Source of the DNA: an uncultured Flavobacteriales bacterium
GTDB taxonomy: Bacteria > Bacteroidota > Bacteroidia > Flavobacteriales_D > Crocinitomicaceae
NCBI GenBank assembly: GCA_903879765.1
Contig: CAIRMS010000253.1
Coordinates: forward strand, 1 to 15,027
Length of the DNA: 15,027 nucleotides
Reading direction: 5' to 3'
Below, one piece after another: positions 7,157 through 14,627 of the stretch. The position numbers and the translations under genes were made by a program. The notes below the pieces were generated by a model. The model was not told the DNA's origin and did not search any database. It saw nothing but the letters and a program-made list of their open reading frames with translations. The first letter of the stretch is position 1. Each line of letters starts with the position of its first letter.

Positions 7157-8247
7157 ATTTTTGATATTTGTTGCCCAACGCTACAATCTAAGCATTTTCT
7201 ACGCGTACAAAATTGCTGATAAATTTCGAGATTAGCTTGTGACTCTAGCGCATTTTTAGCCACAATTTCTACGGTCTTCCAAATTGAACTAATTCGATTC
7301 TTTTCAGGAGGAATTGATTCTAAATGATTCATGGCTGAACGTATACCACTATTTGTTTTGTTTTGCTTTTGATAAGCATGCATGTCGATGTATGTTTTTG
7401 CATTAATCAATAGATTGTTTTGCAACATTTTACTTTTGATATTGGCGTAAACAAATCCTTCCTTCCAATGAGCTTCATTTCCTCTTTCTTCCATTTGCGT
7501 ATAAAACCATCTGATGAACTTGGTCCAAGAAAAAATCCGAGATCGTAGACCCTTTGTTAATGTAAGATTTTTACCTTTCCAGCCTAGGTCATTTGCTAGA
7601 ACACGCTCAAGTATTTTATCTTCACTTTCTGTGAAATGCGTTTGAAGCGGTATTTGAATTGTGAGAAGTTCGAAAGATAAACTATTATTTTTCGTTCCAA
7701 ATGCAGTTGAAATGATGGAATATTCGCCGCAAATATCTTTGCCTAAATTACTGTTAAGCGAATACTTTCGTGTAATCCGCTCAATAATTGTTCGATGTTG
7801 CATCTGCCTAAATTGGATGGGAAACGCGCTTATTCGATTCCCGCAGTGTATTTTTGAGTGTATTTCCCACTTATATCTCAAAGGGAATTTAAACTCCCCT
7901 ATTAAATAAGATTTCAGTTCAAGGGTTGGAAGCAGGTAATGATTGATATAAACGGGATGGTCGTGCTCAAATACAACATGAAGAATCACATTTTCGTATG
8001 CTTTGTCTAACTGATGTTGGTGTTTATACCAATCGGATGATTTCAAGTGAAATTCGACCGAACCGTACCAGGTTAAATCATCGAAACGCATTTTTGCGCA
8101 TTGGAAATCAGGACCACTTCCGGACTTATTCCAAACACCTGTCTGAAAGATTTCTATCGGACTCCCATTGGTTAAATGAAATGCGTGAAAAGGTAGTCTT
8201 TTATCAGACCAAAGTTGTTGTAAGTGAATTTCGAGCAAAGCAATCAA
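7153..8247 (-). CDS. DUF2851 family protein, shortened; probable TTG start
   Basis: This 364-residue cytosolic protein of unknown function belongs to DUF2851, which is found in Bacteroidota. Family features are SGSGPDFQCAKMRF (42-55), YGSVEFHLKSSDWYKHQHQ (61-79) and AYENVILHVVFEHD (83-96). The C-terminal region has ESIPPEKNRISSIWK (310-324) and the cysteine cluster C347-x4-C352-x2-C355. No signal peptide or membrane helix is seen. As I recall, family members are usually a little over 400 residues; here the middle (about 185-225) looks shortened and diverged. There is no ATG before residue 53, while the family homology begins at residue 6. Initiation must therefore be at TTG 8247 or, three codons later, TTG 8238, which fits the family N-terminus better. 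It begins the coupled cassette with PspC and the reductase, overlapping PspC by ATGA. Confidence 0.85.
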   Translation of the reverse strand: MIALLEIHLQQLWSDKRLPFHAFHLTNGSPIEIFQTGVWNKSGSGPDFQCAKMRFDDLTWYGSVEFHLKSSDWYKHQHQLDKAYENVILHVVFEHDHPVYINHYLLPTLELKSYLIGEFKFPLRYKWEIHSKIHCGNRISAFPIQFRQMQHRTIIERITRKYSLNSNLGKDICGEYSIISTAFGTKNNSLSFELLTIQIPLQTHFTESEDKILERVLANDLGWKGKNLTLTKGLRSRIFSWTKFIRWFYTQMEERGNEAHWKEGFVYANIKSKMLQNNLLINAKTYIDMHAYQKQNKTNSGIRSAMNHLESIPPEKNRISSIWKTVEIVAKNALESQANLEIYQQFCTRRKCLDCSVGQQISKI

Positions 8248-8265
8248 TTGATTACTTTAAGTTAC

Positions 8266-8294
8266 AAAAAAAAAGCGTTCAAATGAACGCCTTT
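8266..8294 (-). terminator. Intrinsic terminator after the PorE-like gene
   Basis: On the minus-strand RNA, AAAGGCGUUC (8294-8285) pairs with GAACGCUUUU (8280-8271) around an AUUU loop. This gives a 10-bp stem with one G-U pair, running into a tract of nine U. It lies 3 nt after the stop codon at 8298 and only about 20 nt before the TTG start of the DUF2851 gene, so that cassette needs either its own promoter or readthrough. Confidence 0.9.
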
Positions 8295-8297
8295 AAC

Positions 8298-10466
8298 TTA
8301 TTTTGGTAGTGGTTTAAACACTGAAAAATCTGGATTCGCCGGTGGCGCCGTATCAGGGTTAAAATCAGTACCGGTGATTTTTGCCGTGGTACGTCGATTT
8401 AACTGATGTAATTTTTGGAATTTTGCAGGGTCACTTGACTTGAATTCATTAATATATGCTTCCGTTAAAACTACTTTCTGTCCTTTTTCATCCTCCCAAG
8501 TTGCTGGTTCTGATTCTCCTTTCCCAAATGGACGTATACGTCTTGGGTCTATTTTCTTTTCTTCTACTAGGTATTTATACACTGCCTTCGCACGGTTTTC
8601 AGAAAGCACTTGATTTTTAGTATCTGTATCACGCGCATCCGTATGAGAGAACAAATCAATAGTGATATTTGGATATTCTCTTAACATACTATCCAAAAAC
8701 CTCAATGAATCTTTACTCATACAAGTTGCATCATTAATAAATGTCCACTGACTTACAGGGTAACGAACTTCCGGAGTGCGAATTTCACCAATAGGTAATA
8801 ATGGCATCTCTAGAACAAAGGTTTGACTTTGATCTACCCCTACTGTACTAAATTTAGCTCCACGTTTATCCTCATAATAACCTTCCTTTCCAGCTTTTAA
8901 CGTAAAATCTTTCCCGACAAGAATCCATCTGCTTTTCTTGTCTGGTTTTTCATTCCAACTAACTTTTCCTTTTGCGTCTGTTGTTCCTTCCCAAGAAGTT
9001 CCATCTGAAACTGTAACTGTTACCTTCGCTCCAGCCAATTTTTTCGTTTTCTTACCGGATTCATAAACAATTACTCTTAAGTCGTACAAGTTAGGAGGAA
9101 TGGAATAACTCCAAATGTCAGAAGTGTATTCTTTATTTGTTGATGTCTTACGTTCTGAAGTAAAAAATCCTGTTCGGCCATCGAAATCACACATTCCGTA
9201 GTCATTTCCTTGAGAATTAAATGGTATACCCATATTTTTTGTGCCAGACCATTTGTTTTCGTCCCCTTCACGTTGCGCAACAAAGATGTCTAAACCTCCA
9301 ATTCCAGGTAAACCGTCGCTTGCAAAATATAGTTGACCTTTTGGACCAATTGATGGAAACAACTCATTCCCAGCGGTGTTAAACATAGGTCCCATATTGT
9401 GAGGTACTGAATCCCAAGTTTTCGAACGTTTCTGAAATGTAACATACCATAAATCGCGCCCACCGAAGCTTTTTTCACCTTCTATATTTTCTGTCATGTC
9501 AGATGCAAAGATAAGCATCATGTCATCCGACGTTAAACATGGGTGACCAACTGAAACACTTTCAGCTTTTTTTGCGTCTTTCGCCAGTTTCAGAGGGATT
9601 TGCATTGGATTCTCAAAATCCTCCCCACTTAAGTCAGCGGTCCAGATTTGACAACCTAAATCCATTTTTTCAGCATTTGGACATCGCGTGAAATATAATT
9701 TTTTCTTTTTTGAATCAAAACAAGCCGTTCCTTCGTTTTGAGTTGTATTAACAACACCTTTTGTGTCAATTGATTTTACATTTGTCGGTTTTCCGCTGGC
9801 ATCATATTCTGCACTAAAAATGTCCATGTACTTCTGACCAGAGATTGGATCAACACCTTCACCAGTTGATGAATTGCGACTTGAACCGAAATAAATGACT
9901 TTTCCTTTTTTATCAGCAAATGATGGCGCCATATCAAATTCTTTAGAATTCACTGAATTGAGTGTGCTATTATCCTCACATCGAATAATATAATTTGATT
10001 CCTCAGATTCAAAATCGCGGTATTTTTCAATGGCTGCTTCTGCCGACTCCACTTCTTTGACACGAGAATTCGGAGCAAGTCTTTTGTACTCTCTGTAACT
10101 TTTTAATGAGTTATCATACTCCTTTAACATGCGTTGCATGTCTCCACGATAAAAATACACTTCTGGCATAGCATCGAAGTATTTCAACTCAATACAAGTA
10201 CCGTACCACTCATTTGCTTTATCATAAATTTGCATATTGCGGTATGAATCAGCAATTTTATAAGCCATTTCACCTTTTTGACGAATTGTACCTTTGTATC
10301 CTAATGTTTTGTATGCATCTTGACACACCTTAATCGCCTCAAAATAGTTTCCTGAGTTATATGTATCGTTGGCTTTTCTTATGTATTTAGGCTCCGGCAT
10401 GTTTTGCCCAAAAGTCAACTGTGTAAAGGTAAGCGTAAGAAAAGCTAAAATAAAAAATCGTTTCAT
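8298..10466 (-). CDS. OmpA-family envelope protein, PorE-like (TPR, beta-propeller, CRD, OmpA)
   Basis: This is an exported 722-residue protein with four domains. A signal peptide (1-21, ending LTFGQ) is followed by tetratricopeptide-like helices (about 27-140). WD40/PD40-type propeller repeats come next (about 180-455), with motifs such as FGSSRNSS and YFASDGLPGIGGLDIFVAQ (380-398). A carboxypeptidase-regulatory-like beta-sandwich follows (about 460-555), then an OmpA C-terminal domain (about 575-700). That last domain keeps the peptidoglycan-binding pair Asp610 (HTDARDTD) and Arg625 (SENRAK), 15 residues apart as in characterised OmpA domains. This layout is that of PorE, a peptidoglycan-associated T9SS component of Porphyromonas. 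Similar OmpA proteins accompany PorP/SprF in Flavobacteriales, but no porP is present here, so PorE is the closer guess. ATG 10466 gives a clean signal peptide; an in-frame ATG at 10490 adds eight residues. Confidence 0.85.
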   Translation of the reverse strand: MKRFFILAFLTLTFTQLTFGQNMPEPKYIRKANDTYNSGNYFEAIKVCQDAYKTLGYKGTIRQKGEMAYKIADSYRNMQIYDKANEWYGTCIELKYFDAMPEVYFYRGDMQRMLKEYDNSLKSYREYKRLAPNSRVKEVESAEAAIEKYRDFESEESNYIIRCEDNSTLNSVNSKEFDMAPSFADKKGKVIYFGSSRNSSTGEGVDPISGQKYMDIFSAEYDASGKPTNVKSIDTKGVVNTTQNEGTACFDSKKKKLYFTRCPNAEKMDLGCQIWTADLSGEDFENPMQIPLKLAKDAKKAESVSVGHPCLTSDDMMLIFASDMTENIEGEKSFGGRDLWYVTFQKRSKTWDSVPHNMGPMFNTAGNELFPSIGPKGQLYFASDGLPGIGGLDIFVAQREGDENKWSGTKNMGIPFNSQGNDYGMCDFDGRTGFFTSERKTSTNKEYTSDIWSYSIPPNLYDLRVIVYESGKKTKKLAGAKVTVTVSDGTSWEGTTDAKGKVSWNEKPDKKSRWILVGKDFTLKAGKEGYYEDKRGAKFSTVGVDQSQTFVLEMPLLPIGEIRTPEVRYPVSQWTFINDATCMSKDSLRFLDSMLREYPNITIDLFSHTDARDTDTKNQVLSENRAKAVYKYLVEEKKIDPRRIRPFGKGESEPATWEDEKGQKVVLTEAYINEFKSSDPAKFQKLHQLNRRTTAKITGTDFNPDTAPPANPDFSVFKPLPK

Positions 10467-10504
10467 AAAGCGTAGTTTAAACTCGGACATACATCCAAGG
10501 AAAG

Positions 10505-10536
10505 CAAAAATAAGAAATATTTATTTAAAATCCGAA
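10505..10536 (-). promoter_or_regulatory. Candidate promoter for the PorE-like gene
   Basis: TATTTTTG (10512-10505) is a perfect TAnnTTTG -7 element. TTCG (10536-10533) precedes it at 20 nt, one base off the -33 consensus. The element overlaps the last codons of the RluD-type gene. A start about 7 nt downstream would leave a leader of roughly 30 nt before ATG 10466 but under 10 nt before ATG 10490, mildly favouring the shorter protein. Confidence 0.5.
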
Positions 10537-11561
10537 CAATAGTTCCTCCACCGTTCGATGAGATCTGCAAAACCTGTAGGTAGTTGGGAGTCAAACTCTA
10601 AGTAATCTTGGGTAGTTGGCTGAATAAATCCTAGTGTTTTTGCATGTAAAGCTTGCCCTGGTAATAAATCAAAGCAATTTTGAATAAAGCGTTCGTAACT
10701 AGTAGATCGCGTGCCTTTCACAATTTTGTTGCCACCATATTCCGAATCGTTGAAAAGCGGATGACCTAGTGATTGAAAATGCGCGCGGATTTGGTGCGTA
10801 CGCCCTGTTTCTAATTTACACTCAATCAAAGTAACCAATCCAAAGCGCTCAAGTATTTTGTAATGTGTAATTGCTGGCTTACCATGCAATCCATCCTTAA
10901 ATACGGTCATTACCTTCCTGTTTTTCAGCGAGCGTCCAATGTGACCTTCTATCGTTCCTCCGGAGGCTAAATCACCCCATACAAGCGCATGATATCTGCG
11001 TTCTGTTGTTCGGTTATAAAATTGCTTGGCTAATTCGATGAGCGCAATCTCCGTTTTTGCAATTAAAAGTAATCCAGTGGTATGTTTGTCAATCCGATGT
11101 ACTAAACCTGGTCTACCATAGTAATCCTTGGGTGGAGAGGGTAAGTTTTGAATATAGAAAACCAAGGCATTTACTAATGTGCCTGAATAATTTCCATATC
11201 CGGGGTGAACAACCATATTAGCAGGTTTGTTGACCACAAGAAGGTCATCATCTTCATATGCCACCTCGATTGGGATGTCCTGAGGAATAAGTTCTATCTC
11301 TCTAACAGGATAAGGAAGGACAATAGAAACCTCATCACCTGGTTTCACCTTATAATTTTGCTTGACTTTTATTCCATTGACAAGAATATTTCCGTTTTTC
11401 GCAGCAACTTGGATTTTATTCCTTGATGTGTTTGCCATGCGATCAATCAGAAATTTATCTATCCGGATTGACTCTTGGCCAGGATCAGCTTTAAATCGGT
11501 GGTGTTCGAAGAGTTCTTCTTCTTCTTCATTCTCAAGATCAACAACTAGCTCTTCTGTCAT
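10521..11561 (-). CDS. RluD-type 23S rRNA pseudouridine synthase
   Basis: This 346-residue enzyme of the RluA/RluD family isomerises uridine to pseudouridine in RNA, probably helix 69 of 23S rRNA if it is the RluD orthologue. After an acidic N-terminal tail (1-20), an S4 RNA-binding domain spans about 32-95. The catalytic domain includes DDLLVVNKPANMVVHPG (105-121) and GRPGLVHRIDKHTTGLLL (149-166). Asp158 in HRID is the catalytic nucleophile. ERRYHALVWG (187-196) and ETGRTHQIRAHF (251-262) are further family motifs. The ATG at 11561-11559 overlaps the stop codon of the T9SS cargo gene as ATGA. As I recall, an RluD gene beside a PASTA-protein gene is common in Bacteroidota; here a T9SS cargo gene lies between them. 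RluA or RluC specificity cannot be excluded without alignment. Confidence 0.93.
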   Translation of the reverse strand: MTEELVVDLENEEEEELFEHHRFKADPGQESIRIDKFLIDRMANTSRNKIQVAAKNGNILVNGIKVKQNYKVKPGDEVSIVLPYPVREIELIPQDIPIEVAYEDDDLLVVNKPANMVVHPGYGNYSGTLVNALVFYIQNLPSPPKDYYGRPGLVHRIDKHTTGLLLIAKTEIALIELAKQFYNRTTERRYHALVWGDLASGGTIEGHIGRSLKNRKVMTVFKDGLHGKPAITHYKILERFGLVTLIECKLETGRTHQIRAHFQSLGHPLFNDSEYGGNKIVKGTRSTSYERFIQNCFDLLPGQALHAKTLGFIQPTTQDYLEFDSQLPTGFADLIERWRNYCSDFK

Positions 11562-13768
11562 TGTTTTATGATCTTCACTGGTTTTGAGGAAATTGAAGGA
11601 ATGGAAACAAAGTAAATTCCTGATTGAAAGGCTGCAAAAGCAATCGATTTTTCTGTGGTTTTCAAAACTAAGCGACCTGAAGCATCATACACAAGTTTCA
11701 ACTCATTTTCCAATGGACTTTCGCTTTGAAACATCAGCTCATCGTTAACAGGATTTGGATAGCAAAGAAATTCAGAAACTGATTCCATTGCTTTTATTCC
11801 CAAAATGGGGTCCAGTGAAGTCGAGAAAATCGGTCTCATCATGGCACTTCCCTCAAAAGGAGATGTCATCCATGACCCACCGCCATCTACACTAAATTTT
11901 ATTTTATCTGAATGATCGATGTTTCTGTCTAAGCCTAGGTTTAATCTTTGTTGATCCAATTGTCTCCATCCAACAAAAAATTTGGTCAGTACAGCAATTT
12001 TCATGGTGTCGGGAAAATAATACTTGATAAACATATTTTGATTCGTGCCATAAATTGGGCTTCTCGTATTGAAAACATCATCTTCATATAACACTTGACC
12101 TGGATTTCCTGTGCCGTCATCGGCCCAAACTGTCATTAAAAACAACTTGTTACTCACATCCGTTACTGAAGGAACAAAGTGCATGGCAATTCCAATTAAG
12201 GAATCTGGTTCATACGCTTCATATGAAATAGCAAGTCTTGACTGAACTCCTGTTGGTCCAAAAGCGGCCTCAGCACTTCCATCGTCGTAGCTGTAGTAAT
12301 TATAAAATTGTTGGATATATGTTGATTGGTCATTATTCACGTCGTTTGGAAATTGTGCCGACACGGTCATAGTTACTTCAAACGCTTGTTCATTCCCTGC
12401 AAGGTTCTTTGGGAATTCAGAGCCTGAAGTCAAATCATGAAAAGAAGTGTGAGTTGTCCTTGGTGCATAGTTAATTTGTTGCTCTGCCAAATTGAATCCT
12501 TGAAGAGTGAAATTTCCATAATTTGTTGCGCCTTGTCCAAAACTTATACTTCCGTTTTGATAATTCTCTGGATTTGGACTGCCATTGTGAACTGAAACTT
12601 TTAACGCATCACTCATATGATTCTCTGGCGATTGCTTGTAATGGTCCCAAGGAACAGAAGTATAAGTTTTCAATAAAGTATTTAGTGGGTAAACCAATGC
12701 AAAATCTTTGAATAAGGTGTCCGCTAAAAATGATTGCGTCCTCAAATGAACATAATCAATATGAAAATGATCTAAAGCACCAGCTAAAGATCCGTAGTTC
12801 TTAAACCTAAATTGAAAACCTTTTTTGAAATACTTGGCAGCTTTGATTGGAATATGAGCCGATTTAAAGGCATACGTTGTGTCACCGTTAATAGACCATA
12901 CCCTAAACAATTGATCGAGCTCTTTTGCATATAATTCTAAAACCAATGAATCACCTACCTCTGGAATGTCTCCTAATCCTTCAGGTTGGACAAGAAATGA
13001 AAGATAAAGAGAATCTGCGGCCGTAAAACTAGCCAAGTTCAATGGCTTACTCGTCAATTTATCTGCATAATTCGTAACATTTGTTCCAATTTGATAGGGG
13101 TATCCAAATTCATCTAATCCATCAAAAGTAGCAACACCTAAAGACCTTGGGTTAAAGCCAAAACGTTCATTTAAGTAAGCCTGATGATCTAACCAATGTG
13201 CATTTTGATCGTTTAACGGAGCGAAAAAAACACGGACTGAATCCTGAATATAAGTTGGATTCGTTACCCAAACAGTATCTCTAACATCGGGAACTCCAAC
13301 TGTATCATAAATATAATATGGCGGGTATAAATCTTCTGTTTGATAATTGATGGGGTAACTAGCGAAATTACCAACCTTAACAGCTATCGTTGCGAAAACA
13401 CTATCAATAAAGGTATCAGTTGTACTATCATATGTTCGCTTAAAGGTTTCTCCGTTTGTAAAACTTGCATTTAAGTCAAATGGTATCAATGTTGCTGGGT
13501 CTAGTAATCGATAATATTGCTGACTAGTGACACCTGGGTCATTAAATTGAGCGGAATACTGTTGAAATTTATTTGATGAAAAGTCATCAAAAAATGGAAG
13601 GTTTAGGGTATCTGAAATATAAATAAATGTGCTGTCAACATCCGTGTTTCCCGATTTTAGCACTTCAGCACTTGGACTTAGGTGAACATTCCGCATAATC
13701 GGACCCACCTCCATTTTTTGTGCAAAAGAAGTTGCTGAAATCAAGCAAATTATTAAAAAACGCTTCAT
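11558..13768 (-). CDS. Secreted T9SS cargo protein with type A sorting domain
   Basis: This 736-residue exported protein starts with a signal peptide, MKRFLIICLISATSFAQ (1-17). The body is rich in beta-strand, Asn, Asp, Tyr and Thr, with no recognisable enzyme motif. LPFFDDFSS (57-65), GVATFDGLDEFGYPY (211-225) and a following LTSKPLNL (238-245) with an SLYLSF strand resemble jelly-roll (MAM or lectin-like) segments of large Bacteroidota secreted proteins. YYSYDDGSAEAAFG (491-504) is another motif seen in such proteins. The last 67 residues are a T9SS type A sorting domain: YPNPVNDEL (670-678), YDASGRLV (694-701), SGIYFVSI (717-724) and a lysine-rich end. The protein should be exported across both membranes and probably held at the surface. 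ATG 13768 lies 1 nt after the PASTA stop codon; an in-frame ATG ten codons upstream would spoil the signal peptide. Function unknown. Confidence 0.88.
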   Translation of the reverse strand: MKRFLIICLISATSFAQKMEVGPIMRNVHLSPSAEVLKSGNTDVDSTFIYISDTLNLPFFDDFSSNKFQQYSAQFNDPGVTSQQYYRLLDPATLIPFDLNASFTNGETFKRTYDSTTDTFIDSVFATIAVKVGNFASYPINYQTEDLYPPYYIYDTVGVPDVRDTVWVTNPTYIQDSVRVFFAPLNDQNAHWLDHQAYLNERFGFNPRSLGVATFDGLDEFGYPYQIGTNVTNYADKLTSKPLNLASFTAADSLYLSFLVQPEGLGDIPEVGDSLVLELYAKELDQLFRVWSINGDTTYAFKSAHIPIKAAKYFKKGFQFRFKNYGSLAGALDHFHIDYVHLRTQSFLADTLFKDFALVYPLNTLLKTYTSVPWDHYKQSPENHMSDALKVSVHNGSPNPENYQNGSISFGQGATNYGNFTLQGFNLAEQQINYAPRTTHTSFHDLTSGSEFPKNLAGNEQAFEVTMTVSAQFPNDVNNDQSTYIQQFYNYYSYDDGSAEAAFGPTGVQSRLAISYEAYEPDSLIGIAMHFVPSVTDVSNKLFLMTVWADDGTGNPGQVLYEDDVFNTRSPIYGTNQNMFIKYYFPDTMKIAVLTKFFVGWRQLDQQRLNLGLDRNIDHSDKIKFSVDGGGSWMTSPFEGSAMMRPIFSTSLDPILGIKAMESVSEFLCYPNPVNDELMFQSESPLENELKLVYDASGRLVLKTTEKSIAFAAFQSGIYFVSIPSISSKPVKIIKQ

Positions 13769-13769
13769 A

Positions 13770-14600
13770 TTATTCAGGATTTTCAATGTCTGAAACATTT
13801 CGTTTCATGGAAAAAATAAATTGAGTCGACTTGAAAACGGTTGACCCCTCAATAAACTCTGGAGTTTGGCTAAAAATAATTGCCGCTAAGGAATCTTGTG
13901 AAGAATTACAGTCTGGACAAACAAAACTATAGGAACTCACTCCAAGCGTATCCATAATAAATCGTGCATCTGCCATAGAAAGCCCAACAAAATTTGGAAG
14001 TGCAATTGGTTCTCCTTGATCATTTTGTCCAACAATAAGTGTTACCACCGCACCAATTGGAATTCGCTCACCTTCTTTGATTCTTCTACCTCGGTAACGT
14101 TGGTCCAAAACAGAACCGTTAGCTTCGCTTGTCGCTCTATATTGAATACTGAAATTTAATCCGCGTTGCTCCAAGATACTCTCTGCAAATTGTAATTGCT
14201 TGTGAACTAAACTTGGCATTTCGACTAGTTGTGATTTTTTAGACAAGCGCAATCCGATGATTCGTCCGGATTTAACGTGAACCATAGAAATTGCCGTTGG
14301 TTCTACTAGCTGTTCAATAACGGTCCCTTCAGGCATTTTGGGATTATAAATGCTATCAAGGATTTGGTACTGCATATCAAGTTCTTCAATTTTCTTTTTC
14401 GCCTCTTCCCCATTCATTCCAACCAAATTCGGGACCACTATTTTTTCACCATGATTTGTTGAGAAATCTAAATAAAGCACCGTTGCGAAAACAAGCACTA
14501 AATAAAACAGAATCACAAGGCCTAAGTGCTTGATGAAATGCTTTGTTAAAACGAAATTTTTTATTTTCTGGAACACTGTTTTTATTTTTTCAATAACCAA
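13770..14600 (-). CDS. Membrane-anchored PASTA-domain protein; non-ATG start
   Basis: This 276-residue protein has a short cytosolic N-terminus, one membrane helix (about 25-45) and a periplasmic part with three PASTA domains (about 53-120, 125-190 and 197-265). Typical openings are VVPNLVGMNGEEAKKKIEEL (55-74), VEMPSLVHKQLQFAE (126-140) and LPNFVGLSMADARFI (201-215). PASTA domains elsewhere bind peptidoglycan or beta-lactams on penicillin-binding proteins and Ser/Thr kinases. Here there is no catalytic domain, so a cell-wall-sensing or scaffolding role is inference. No ATG exists between an in-frame TGA upstream and residue 62. TTG 14600 gives the longest form; GTG 14576 (residue 9) is a good alternative and fits my memory of the family N-terminus better. 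The third PASTA domain contains Cys228 and Cys231. The next gene starts 1 nt after this stop codon. Confidence 0.87.
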   Translation of the reverse strand: MVIEKIKTVFQKIKNFVLTKHFIKHLGLVILFYLVLVFATVLYLDFSTNHGEKIVVPNLVGMNGEEAKKKIEELDMQYQILDSIYNPKMPEGTVIEQLVEPTAISMVHVKSGRIIGLRLSKKSQLVEMPSLVHKQLQFAESILEQRGLNFSIQYRATSEANGSVLDQRYRGRRIKEGERIPIGAVVTLIVGQNDQGEPIALPNFVGLSMADARFIMDTLGVSSYSFVCPDCNSSQDSLAAIIFSQTPEFIEGSTVFKSTQFIFSMKRNVSDIENPE

Positions 14601-14627
14601 AGTTAATCTTTCCTTTCAGTTAAATTA

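Noticed and set aside
13769..13798. Start of the T9SS cargo at ATG 13798
   Set aside because: It would overlap the PASTA gene by 29 nt and place ten extra residues before an otherwise canonical signal peptide; ATG 13768 is better.
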